A stretch of DNA of 7,377 nucleotides from Pyrinomonadaceae bacterium. GTDB lineage: Bacteria > Acidobacteriota > Blastocatellia > Pyrinomonadales > Pyrinomonadaceae. Below are positions 1-6,058 of this stretch, piece after piece. Where the stretch lies: positions 1-7,377 of the forward strand of contig JACCTF010000952.1 of NCBI GenBank assembly GCA_013812565.1. Reading direction: 5' to 3'. Position numbers and translations under genes: made by a program. A model generated the notes under the pieces. It was not told the DNA's origin. It saw only the letters and a program-made list of their open reading frames with translations, and searched no databases. Each line of letters opens with the position of its first letter. The stretch's first letter is position 1.

Positions 1-128
1 GAAAGCCTCTGCGTACCGGGCGAACAGTTCGGGAAAGTCGGGGTTTTGAAAATCTCCTATCCAGTCCGGCACACCGAAGTGGCACAAATCAGCAATAGGA
101 ATAATTCCGAGACGGCGCAGTTCGGCGG
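1..128 (-). pseudogene. fragment of a second glycoside hydrolase family 1-like gene, running off the left edge
   Basis: The minus strand translates without a stop into about 42 residues containing the stretches AELRRLGIIPIADLCHFG, VPDWIGDFQNPDF and LFARYAEAF. These align closely with DLCHFGMPDW...FQNPEFPKAFAAYARAF in the GH1-like gene at 2785-4062, so this is the same family (COG2723 type, TIM-barrel fold). DNA identity between the two is only moderate, so this is a diverged paralogue and not a recent copy. Homology stops at about position 128, exactly where a 14-bp sequence like an IS6-family end begins. The frame meets a TGA at 145-147 and has no start codon, so the upstream third of the gene is missing here. 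What lies beyond the left edge cannot be seen; the rest of the frame may continue there. Calling it a pseudogene is inference from the missing 5' end. Confidence 0.7.
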
Positions 129-235
129 GCTCTGGTGCAAAATTTCAATTGCATACAAGATATAGAAAAGCTGCGATGAACTTTCCACAATATATGGGAG
201 CCAATTTCAACTTGTGAACCTGTTTGCACCAGAGC
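129..235. mobile_element. possible IS6-family end remnant or MITE with 13-bp inverted ends
   Basis: GCTCTGGTGCAAA at 129-141 is repeated perfectly in inverted orientation at 223-235. With the preceding G (128) the left end reads GGCTCTGGTGCAAA, which from memory differs at one position from the common IS6-family end GGCTCTGTTGCAAA. The 107-bp interval is AT-richer than the flanking genes and has no coding capacity, and the GH1-like homology ends at its left border. The 8 bases on each side (121-128 and 236-243) do not match, so there is no visible 8-bp target duplication. It could be an internally deleted insertion sequence, a MITE, or two ends left by rearrangement. The inverted repeat is seen directly; the family assignment is inference. 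Confidence 0.45.
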
Positions 236-319
236 TACTTATAAAGGGTCCTGCGGCTGCTCCTTATCGTTTGTCAAGCTGGTGTTCTCAAGTGTGTTGG
301 GATCAACAGTGTCAATTGG

Positions 320-369
320 AAGCGAGCGTCGTGCAGTGTGCTTGTGGCAGCATTGCATGTCGCTCGCTT
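320..369 (+). other. strong 50-nt stem-loop between the catalase gene and the GH1-like fragment
   Basis: AAGCGAGCG (320-328) pairs perfectly with CGCTCGCTT (361-369). After one T-T mismatch, 330-339 pairs with 350-359 using seven Watson-Crick pairs and three G-U pairs. The loop is 340-349. All three wobble pairs are G-U only if the plus strand is transcribed; on the minus strand they become A-C mismatches. No run of T follows directly on either side, so it is not a textbook intrinsic terminator. It sits about 40 bases past the end of the catalase gene. Possible roles are an mRNA 3'-end structure, an imperfect palindrome of a mobile element, or a small plus-strand RNA. The rest of 236-411 holds nothing I recognise. 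Confidence 0.5.
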
Positions 370-411
370 GTGTGTTTTATACGCTTTAATGGTTAGCCAA
401 CCGGCGGGTTA

Positions 412-1338
412 CTATTTCATGCTGGCGATCTGGTCAACCAGTATCTTCAGTTCTGGTGTGAGTCCCGGTGAAAACTCTTCGGGCCGCTCCGGCGCATTCT
501 CAATGGGCGCACCCGTCGGCGGTTCGTTCGTGGTTTCGAGTTGCGTGCCGTCGTTGGCCGGCGAAGAGCCTTGGAATATGGCCGCCATCTGCGAACTGTC
601 TAAGCGCCAGTGATGCTGTTTGAGGTGCGTGCCCTCATCCATCAGTTTCTTCACTTCCGGATACTTCGTGGCGTCGAAGTTCGGGATCGGCAGTACCTTG
701 TTCCAGTTAACGCCTAAGGTCTCCAAGGCTTTGGCGAAAGCCAACTCATGTGCTTGATCGCGCGCGATCAGGTAGGAGATCGTCGAACGAGCGATCTTGT
801 TGTCGGTCATTTCATACAGGCGACACTTCTGTAGTCTGCCGGTTGCTTCCAGCATCAGGTTGTAAAGCAGGTCGAGCACCAGGTTGCCGCTGTTGTAAAC
901 ATAAGAACCGCTCCACGGATTGCCCGCCGCATCAACCGGCATCGCACCTTGCGCGCCGACGAGGAAGTGGTGAATGTTGCCGCCCCCCTGACCGGTGCCG
1001 GGTTTGTTGAGCGCAATCTCGAGCGGCGTTTTGCCGCCCGCGCCAGGCACGTCCGTGCCGTTGTTCTTACCTTTGTAACGCGGGCTGCCGTCGAGCAGGT
1101 GATTGATGGTCGTCGCGATGAGTTCGACGTGACTGATCTCCTCGGTACCGATGCCTTGAATGAGGTCTTTGTAAGGTTGCGCGGTGCCGCGGAAGTTGAA
1201 GCTCTGGAACATGTACTGCATCATCGTGCGCATCTCGCCGAACTGTCCGCCCAAGCCTTCCTGCAAGGCGTTGGCTGCAGCCGGATCCGGCTCGTCGGGG
1301 ATGATCGGGTTGATCAATTTTTGAACGTGAAAGAACAT
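412..1338 (-). CDS. manganese-containing (non-haem) catalase
   Basis: This gene encodes a 308-residue dimanganese catalase, a cytoplasmic four-helix-bundle enzyme that converts hydrogen peroxide to water and oxygen. The metal-ligand pattern is complete: Glu35 in GEMRTMMQYMFQSFNFRG, Glu67 and His70 in TEEISHVE, Glu164 in LMLEATGR, and His197 in RDQAHELAFAKAL. The spacing from Glu164 to His197 (33) equals that of the Lactiplantibacillus plantarum enzyme as I recall it (148 to 181). Length is typical of the long form of the family. The ATG at 1338 is chosen because TAGGAGGG lies a few bases upstream. The C-terminal 50 residues are Pro/Glu-rich, as is common for the family. The gene is intact, in contrast to the decayed GH1-like genes on both sides. 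An IS630-type element lies about 230 bases upstream in the same orientation and may have separated the gene from an older operon promoter. Confidence 0.95.
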   Translation of the reverse strand: MFFHVQKLINPIIPDEPDPAAANALQEGLGGQFGEMRTMMQYMFQSFNFRGTAQPYKDLIQGIGTEEISHVELIATTINHLLDGSPRYKGKNNGTDVPGAGGKTPLEIALNKPGTGQGGGNIHHFLVGAQGAMPVDAAGNPWSGSYVYNSGNLVLDLLYNLMLEATGRLQKCRLYEMTDNKIARSTISYLIARDQAHELAFAKALETLGVNWNKVLPIPNFDATKYPEVKKLMDEGTHLKQHHWRLDSSQMAAIFQGSSPANDGTQLETTNEPPTGAPIENAPERPEEFSPGLTPELKILVDQIASMK

Positions 1339-1569
1339 TGATCCCTCCTAGCTCCAAATGAATAAGTTGAAAGTCACACAGCGTATCTGCCCATGCACTT
1401 GCTTGGGCAGGAAAACTGCAGGTAAAATTCTTGTTCGGGTTAAAACAGACGGAGGCACCTTAAACCCGATCAACTCAAAATGCAAACGTGTAGTTCTTGA
1501 TGAATTACAAGCGGGACGGGAGTGATCTTCCCACTTTATTTTTACGCCTGCTAACAAGCGTTTATCTTG
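1339..1569 (-). promoter_or_regulatory. catalase upstream region with a 7-bp inverted repeat
   Basis: This 230-base gap between the insertion sequence and the catalase start has no credible gene. It contains an exact 7-bp inverted repeat, CTGCCCA at 1387-1393 and TGGGCAG at 1404-1410, with a 10-base loop, about 50 bases before the catalase ATG. A second, looser 7-bp pair is TCGGGTT at 1435-1441 with AACCCGA at 1463-1469. These would fall in the catalase leader or promoter and could be an operator or an mRNA hairpin. I see no convincing -35/-10 pair. Regulatory function is inference. Confidence 0.3.
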
Positions 1570-1571
1570 TA

Positions 1572-1598
1572 ATACATTTTAGATTGATGATAGTGCAT
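1572..1598 (+). repeat. left terminal inverted repeat of the IS630-family element
   Basis: The sequence begins ATACATTTTAGATTGATG and ends GTGCAT. It matches the complement of 2726-2753 except for a few substitutions and a one-base gap. The transposase stop codon (1579-1581) lies inside it. Confidence 0.8.
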
Positions 1599-2692
1599 AA
1601 ACTGCGTTTTTGAAGAACGGATACCCCGTGAGAGAAGCAAGTTGTGCTGGGGTATAAGCCCGCAACTCGGCAAACAAGAGATCAACCAAAGCGTCGAGCG
1701 TCGCGGGCGTGGCACCTGCGATACGGGCGTCCAAATCTTCCCACACGCGTTCCATCGGGTTGACTTCCGGCGTGTAAGGCGGCGTAAACACCAAGCGCAC
1801 GTTGGCGGGCAGCGACACCTGCCGGGCGATGTGCGCCGGGCGTTATCCAGCACGAGCAGATGCAAGGCGGTTCCGTCGGCTTGTCCGAACTGGTCGAGAA
1901 AGAGTTGGAACAGTTCACTGTCGAGCGCGGGCAGGGCGAGGAAGAAGCTCTCCCCAGTGAGCGGCTCGACACAGCCGTAGAGATAGCTCCATTCCAATTC
2001 GTGCTGGGACGCAGCCAGCGGTTTAATGCTACGCAGCGTCAAGCGACGGCGGTGGATCGTAATCAGCCCAAAGCGGCTTTCATGCTGTGTCCAGACCCGA
2101 ATGGGCTGGGCAGGCCACGGCAGTTGCCGCAACTGCGCGTGGGACAGCAACTCGCTCTCCCACTTGACCGGCGTGGGAGTCAGCACCGCTTGGCGGAGCC
2201 GGTGGGCGAGCGTGGTGCGAAAACACGCTTCGGCGGCGGGCTTTTTTTGATGTGCGTGGGGCGTGCTACGGCGAGGCGTGCGCCCAAGACGTGGGTGGCG
2301 GTGTACCAGATCACGAAATAGGTCGTTTGCAGGTGATAGGTTTGCTCGACCCACCGCCACAATTCGTGGAACGAGGCACAGCCGCTGGGAGCGGCTAGTT
2401 TCGCCCGCATGCCGGCGATGACCGCGGCGGGCAACGAGGAGGCTTGGCCCGGCGCGTGTCCGACCGCAAGCAAAGCCTGAAGCCCGCCGCGCTCGTACTG
2501 GTGCAGCCACTGCCCGACGGTATTGCGCCCGATCCCGAGCAGTTGTGCGGCTTGCGCGCGCGTGGTCACCACGTCCGTGCGCAGCAAATAGAGCAGGTGC
2601 AGCCGCGTGCGCAACCGACTGTCGGACTGTTGTTGCATGAGTTTTCGTAACTGACTGGCCTCTTCCCATACGGCAGGCATTGCTTGCTTCAT
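1579..2692 (-). pseudogene. IS630-family DDE transposase, two frameshifts and a lost catalytic Asp
   Basis: The ATG at 2692 is preferred because AAGGAGG precedes it by five bases. The N-terminal part has a helix-turn-helix (TTRAQAAQLLGIGRNTVGQW) typical of IS630-type transposases. At the A7 run (2242-2248) the homology passes from the frame ending RPTHIKK to a frame continuing PAAEACFRTTLAHRLRQAV, a net -1 shift. The catalytic domain then shows VWTQHESRFGL, where the family normally has QDE, so the first catalytic Asp is His (codon CAT). LLVLDNA carries the second Asp. Just after it, near 1839-1847, a second -1-type shift (apparent loss of one G) leads to ANVRLVFTPPYTPEVNPMER, which holds the third acidic residue (Glu), and on to the C-terminus. 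The first shift could be programmed; the second shift and the Asp loss indicate an inactive copy. Confidence 0.85.
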
Positions 2693-2725
2693 CGCAGCCT
2701 CCTTACAAGGCCGGATTTTCGCATA

Positions 2726-2753
2726 ATGCACGGTTATCAATCTAAAGTGGTAT
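2726..2753 (-). repeat. right terminal inverted repeat of the IS630-family element
   Basis: Read on the minus strand it begins ATACCACTTTAGATTGAT and ends GTGCAT, the partner of 1572-1598. The TA at 2754-2755 is taken as the target-site duplication. Confidence 0.8.
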
Positions 2754-2784
2754 TACATCAACAAGTGCCGCCACTCGAACCCTG

Positions 2785-4062
2785 TTATATCAAGCCTAAG
2801 AACTCGCCGTCCGGCACTACGGGCATGACGCCGAACTCGCGGATCAATTCTTTGTAGGCTTCACCTACGGGGCGAATCCGCCGGTCAAGGTCATACAGAC
2901 CAAACGGGTTAACACGCCCCTTCGGCTCGCGCAACTCCGTATGCCAATCCACTTGGTCCAACAAGCTGTACACTAAGATCGGGATGCCGCACGCCCGCAT
3001 CTCCCGTAGGTTCTGCCACTGCTTCCACAGCCAAACGACCGCAGTATTCGGGTCATCATCCTTCGTCACCCCGCCCGTCGCTTGGCGGCTATTCGTCTCC
3101 GTGTGCATCAGCGGCTTGTGATAGCGATCGTAATACTTGCGCGTCACCGCATACCAGCCGAACACCTCGCCCGTGTAGGCGACGCTCCCGTCGTGCTGCA
3201 GGATGCGTTCGTTGGCTGCGTAGTAGTCGTTGCCCATCACACAACGGGAGTGAAGATTGTGATTCATAAACCACTGTTACTCCCGTCCCGCCATTCCGTT
3301 GTCCATCAGCCAAGCGTGGATGTCGGCGCGCACCTCGTGACAGTAGAGAAGGTCTAAAGGGATGAAGCGCACTTGATTCTGGCAACTGACGCGCTCTTCC
3401 GTGTGCTCGCAATGACAGACGGTGCGCGTGTACTCGCTCGACTCGCTCTGGATGAAGATCGCTCGCGGCTGCACTTTCAAAATCTCCCGCATCGCCAGAA
3501 GAGTTGCCTTCGTCAGATGCTTGACGGCGGTGACGAAGGCGGGGTCGCTTCGTTCTTGTTCGTTCCACCAGCCATAGAGGGCGCTGAACTTAGCGCACAC
3601 TAAAATCTCGTTGACCGGCGTGTAGAACCGCACCCACCGGTAACGTTTCGCGAAGGCGCGGGCGTAAGCGGCGAACGCCTTCGGGAACTCCGGGTTCTGG
3701 AACGAGTTGCCGAGCCAATCGGGCATCCCGAAATGACACAGGTCTAAGATAGGTTCGATCTCTAGTTCACGCATCGCGGGCAACACTTCATCGGTGAACG
3801 ATCAATCATACTGATTTGAAGCGACGCTGCTTCGATGATACGCAGTGCCGTAGCGCAGAAACCGGATGCCCAGCTCGCATGTGAGATGCAAGTCTTCGCG
3901 CCATCGACGGTAGTGATCCGTCAGCTCCAATTCGTCTACACGGGGCTTGCCGTGCTTGATCGTCGGGTAGCTGCACTCCAACCCGGTCGCGAACATGAAC
4001 GGGCTGGGCGGCCTGGGCGCGTCGTCAAGGTCCCCGTCTTTCTTGGTTTGAGCACGCGGCAT
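2785..4062 (-). pseudogene. glycoside hydrolase family 1-like (beta-glucosidase type) gene with two in-frame stops
   Basis: One uninterrupted frame of 426 codons covers a GH1-like protein (COG2723 type). The start is ATG 4062, with GGAGG nine bases upstream. In order it shows FMFATGLECSYPTI near the N-terminus, RWREDLHLTCELGIRFLRYG, EPILDLCHFGMPDW, YTPVNE with the expected acid/base Glu at about codon 152, and LMHTETN with the expected nucleophile Glu at about codon 322. Codon 87 is TGA where relatives have Trp (YD-W-SFTDEV), and codon 262 is TAA where Tyr is expected (GRE-Y-QWFMNH). No frameshift is needed, so these are two nonsense changes in an otherwise preserved gene. Relatives are sometimes fused to dTDP-4-dehydrorhamnose reductase; this one ends without such a domain. 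Loss of function is the likely reading; low-level readthrough or sequencing error cannot be excluded. A diverged partial paralogue lies at 1-128. Confidence 0.8.
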
Positions 4063-4101
4063 GCAACAAGACCTCCGCGTGATCTCCAACTACCACCCCC
4101 G

Positions 4102-4149
4102 AATATTACCCTGCATACTACACCTCATATTACCCCTCATATTACCAAC
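4102..4149. repeat. four tandem 12-bp repeats upstream of the GH1-like gene
   Basis: Four contiguous 12-base units occur with exact periodicity: AATATTACCCTG, CATACTACACCT, CATATTACCCCT and CATATTACCAAC. The minus-strand core is GGTAATATG. They lie 40-90 bases upstream of the GH1-like start and 20 bases after the DUF1360 stop. The position suits a promoter with repeated protein-binding sites, and AT-rich units at a near-helical spacing fit this, but it may also be a neutral microsatellite. The repeat is seen; the function is unknown. Confidence 0.6.
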
Positions 4150-4168
4150 GTACGGCAGTTGGCCTCAT

Positions 4169-4708
4169 TCACTTCGCTTCTTTCTTCGCCGCTTCGTACG
4201 CCGAGTTGAGCCAGTCAGAGATTGTCGTCACCGCGAGAATGCTGCTGATCAAGCGTGTCGTGCGCGGACGAAACACAAAGCTATAGGTCAAGCCGGCGGC
4301 GACCCACGCGCCCATGCACCACGGGCAGGTGAGGAGATCGCCGAGCGCGCGCTGCATCCCGCTCCCGCGCGGCTTCTCCTTCAATTCGCTTGTGCCTGCT
4401 GATCCCTCGTACTCGACGAAGGGCGCGCGAAACGGGGCGGTGACACGATCCTTGGCGATCAACCGACTCAGCTTGTGAGTCGCCACGCCAAGCAGCAGGA
4501 TGTCACCGACCTCGATGTTTTCCGGAAGTTGCCGGTTCGCGTTCTTCGCCGCCAGTAGAAAGGTCGCCAGCCCTGCGCCGTAAATACCGACCAATTCCGC
4601 GTACTGCGCTAACGGAAGTTCCTCGCCACCATAACCCGCAAAGAGACTTTGAGCAGATTTACTATCTAGCTGCTCTTGTGCTTGTCCGTCATTCTGCTCC
4701 TGTGTCAT
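4169..4708 (-). CDS. DUF1360 family membrane protein
   Basis: The product has 179 residues and belongs to the DUF1360 family, whose biochemical role is not known to me. Family hallmarks are the GDILLLGVATHKLSRLIAKD segment (residues 68-87), the following RAPF, and TCPWCMGAWVAAG (127-139), where Cys128 and Cys131 form a CPWC motif. Hydrophobic segments are around 36-54, 68-84, 127-146 and 153-165, so an integral membrane protein is likely. The first 30 residues are Gln/Asp/Glu-rich and hydrophilic. The ATG at 4708 has GGAGGG about six bases upstream. It starts 18 bases after the 30-residue ORF and close behind the SDR gene, so co-transcription is likely. The CxxC could be redox-active or metal-binding; this is inference from the motif and the oxidative-stress neighbours. 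Confidence 0.85.
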   Translation of the reverse strand: MTQEQNDGQAQEQLDSKSAQSLFAGYGGEELPLAQYAELVGIYGAGLATFLLAAKNANRQLPENIEVGDILLLGVATHKLSRLIAKDRVTAPFRAPFVEYEGSAGTSELKEKPRGSGMQRALGDLLTCPWCMGAWVAAGLTYSFVFRPRTTRLISSILAVTTISDWLNSAYEAAKKEAK

Positions 4709-4726
4709 ATCATCCCTCCACCTGTT

Positions 4727-4819
4727 TCAAGTTTCTTGATTCCTCACCGTTAAATTAGTGCCCTCGATGGTTTCTACGCTTTCACCTCCGGCTGCTTCCA
4801 CAGTCTCTTTCATCTTCAT
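4727..4819 (-). CDS. small 30-residue protein overlapping the SDR 3' end
   Basis: The ORF starts at ATG 4819, with GGAGAGG placed five or six bases upstream, a strong ribosome site lying inside the last codons of the SDR gene. It overlaps that gene by 38 bases in another frame and ends 18 bases before the DUF1360 start. The peptide begins MKMKETVEAAGG, is acidic after the first few residues and has no membrane segment or cysteine. The ribosome site and the snug fit between two genes are the reasons for listing it. I recognise no family. It could be a real microprotein, a leader that couples translation of the DUF1360 gene, or the accidental start of nothing. Confidence 0.45.
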   Translation of the reverse strand: MKMKETVEAAGGESVETIEGTNLTVRNQET

Positions 4820-5879
4820 GTTTTCCTCTCCGCGTCTGTGCAATCTCTTTGCGCGCCGCCTTTTCCGAGGTCGCCGCCTTCTTACTACGCGAGGCTGCCG
4901 CCAACAGCACACCGGCCAGCCCCGCCCCGGCGAGCGCGACGAGCCCCCGATGCGTGTTCGCCCACACCTGCGGGCTGCTGCGGTACGCCCTGTCGTCATA
5001 CCGGCCGTGCGCCCCGCGGTCGCCCTCGATCGGCTCCCACAGATTGTGCGGACGGTTCGGGTCGGCGGGTTCGTTTGTTTGCTGCCCGCTGTAGCCGACG
5101 ACCTTCCCCAAGTACCAATCGGCGAAGCCAGGCGCGATCTTGTTGCCGAGCAGCGCGAAGACGGTCGAGCCTCCGACCTGCACCTCGCGGCGGTTCGAGT
5201 GCGCCGCGAAGTAGATGGCACGCGCGGCGACCTCTGGTTGGTAGATCGGCGGCACGGGCAGGGCTTGGCGCGGAAGACGCGACTTCGTCCATTCGAACTG
5301 CGGCGTGTTCACGGCGGGCAGATGCACCATCGTCACCCGAACATTGCTTCCTTCGTGCAGTAGTTCGGTGCGCAGAGATTGCGTGAAGCCTTTCATCGCG
5401 TGCTTCGCGGCGCAGTAGGCGGATTGCAACGGGATGGCACGGTAGGCGAGCGCCGAGCCGACCTGCACTACACAGCCGCGGTCACGCGGAAGCATCCGGC
5501 GAAGCGCCGCGAGCGTCCCGTGCACGGTGCCGAGGTAAGTAACATCCGTGACGCGCCGGAACTCTTCAGGCGTCATCTGCCACACGGTTGAATAAACCGA
5601 GACCATCGCGTTGTTGACCCACACGTCGATCGCGCCGAACTCCGTTTCGACCGCCGCCGCTGCTCGTTCAACCGCGTCGGCGTCGGCGACATCCGTCGGC
5701 AGCACGAGCGCCCGACCGCCGAGTTCTTCGACGTCGCGGCGTGCGCCTTCGAGTCCCACGCGCCCGCGCGCCAAGAGACCGATACGCGCGCCGCGTCTGG
5801 CAAACTCCCTCACGGTCGCGCGCCCGACCCCGGCTGAAGCGCCGGTGACGACAACTACTTCCCCACCTCGTCTGCTCAT
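4782..5879 (-). CDS. short-chain dehydrogenase/reductase with C-terminal membrane anchor
   Basis: The product is a 365-residue SDR family oxidoreductase. The Rossmann nucleotide motif TGASAGVG is at residues 12-19. Arg38 at the end of strand 2 suggests NADP(H). NNAM (89-92) replaces the usual NNAG. The catalytic set is Ser142, Tyr155 and Lys159 in YCAAK. After the catalytic core there is an extra region with FADWYLGK, then one hydrophobic helix at about 312-329 (GLVALAGAGLAGVLLAAA) and a basic tail, which predicts a tail-anchored enzyme facing the cytoplasm. An upstream in-frame ATG at 5969 exists, but the ATG at 5879 is chosen because AAGGAG lies nine bases before it and the SDR fold begins at once. 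The substrate cannot be told from sequence. The gene follows the selenoprotein gene, which also ends in a membrane helix and basic tail. The last residues overlap the 30-residue ORF. Confidence 0.92.
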   Translation of the reverse strand: MSRRGGEVVVVTGASAGVGRATVREFARRGARIGLLARGRVGLEGARRDVEELGGRALVLPTDVADADAVERAAAAVETEFGAIDVWVNNAMVSVYSTVWQMTPEEFRRVTDVTYLGTVHGTLAALRRMLPRDRGCVVQVGSALAYRAIPLQSAYCAAKHAMKGFTQSLRTELLHEGSNVRVTMVHLPAVNTPQFEWTKSRLPRQALPVPPIYQPEVAARAIYFAAHSNRREVQVGGSTVFALLGNKIAPGFADWYLGKVVGYSGQQTNEPADPNRPHNLWEPIEGDRGAHGRYDDRAYRSSPQVWANTHRGLVALAGAGLAGVLLAAASRSKKAATSEKAARKEIAQTRRGKHEDERDCGSSRR

Positions 5880-6058
5880 GCAATTTGCTCCTTCAAGATT
5901 TAGCCTGTGGATGGCGGCCAGAATAGCCGACACAGACCGCAAGTCTCCGGCTACATCACATGTCTTCAACCGAGAACTGAATGGCCCTGGCCTACCTCTG
6001 TTTCTCTTGCTTCACTGTTCAGCCCGTGACGCCTCGATCGCGTCGAGCGGAAACAACT
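5880..6058 (-). other. intergenic gap with a hairpin after the selenoprotein gene
   Basis: The 179-base gap between the selenoprotein gene and the SDR gene holds an imperfect inverted repeat at 6030-6049 (CGCTCGA...TCGAG-GCG read on the minus strand, loop CGCGA), ten bases after the TAG stop. No T run follows, so it is not a standard intrinsic terminator. It may be a 3'-end or processing hairpin. I see no good promoter and no gene in the rest of the gap. Confidence 0.3.

Larger units (their letters stand above)
1570..2755 (-). mobile_element. IS630-family (Tc1/mariner-like) insertion sequence, decayed
   Basis: The ends are inverted repeats of about 27 bp: 1572-1598 and the complement of 2726-2753 share ATAC, TTTAGATTGAT and GTGCAT, with a few differences and one gap. 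Each end is bordered by TA (1570-1571 and 2754-2755), matching the TA target duplication made by IS630-family elements. The length of about 1.18 kb is normal for the family. The single internal transposase gene is broken (see its own entry). The element lies between the 3' end of the GH1-like gene and the upstream region of the catalase gene, oriented with both. The resemblance of TG before and CA after the two TA sites makes the exact border uncertain by a couple of bases. Confidence 0.85.

Noticed and set aside
214..613. Short plus-strand ORFs over the 129-411 gap and catalase 3' end
   Set aside because: They lack good ribosome sites and motifs, run through the inverted repeat and stem-loop, and overlap the catalase gene.
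949..1341. 130-residue plus-strand ORF opposite the catalase gene
   Set aside because: It lies fully antisense to a well-supported Mn-catalase, has no recognisable motif and follows from the codon bias of the true gene.
1348..1557. 69-residue minus-strand ORF in the catalase upstream region
   Set aside because: No motif, atypical composition, and it covers the likely catalase leader and promoter; better explained as intergenic.
3802..3804. TGA in the GH1-like gene as a second selenocysteine codon
   Set aside because: The family has Trp at this position, no SECIS-like GGUC hairpin follows, and the same gene also carries a TAA.
2785..4062. Alternative genetic code with TGA read as Trp
   Set aside because: TGA is used as the normal stop in the FAD oxidoreductase, SDR and DUF1360 genes, and the second break in the GH1-like gene is TAA.
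4102..4149. CRISPR-like array
   Set aside because: Units are 12 bases, contiguous and without spacers; no cas gene is present.
4758..5386. Plus-strand ORFs of about 180-200 residues opposite the SDR gene
   Set aside because: They are Arg/Pro-rich shadow frames of a high-GC gene, with no domain resemblance.
6030..6049. Rho-independent terminator after the selenoprotein gene
   Set aside because: The hairpin is imperfect and no T run follows on the transcribed strand.
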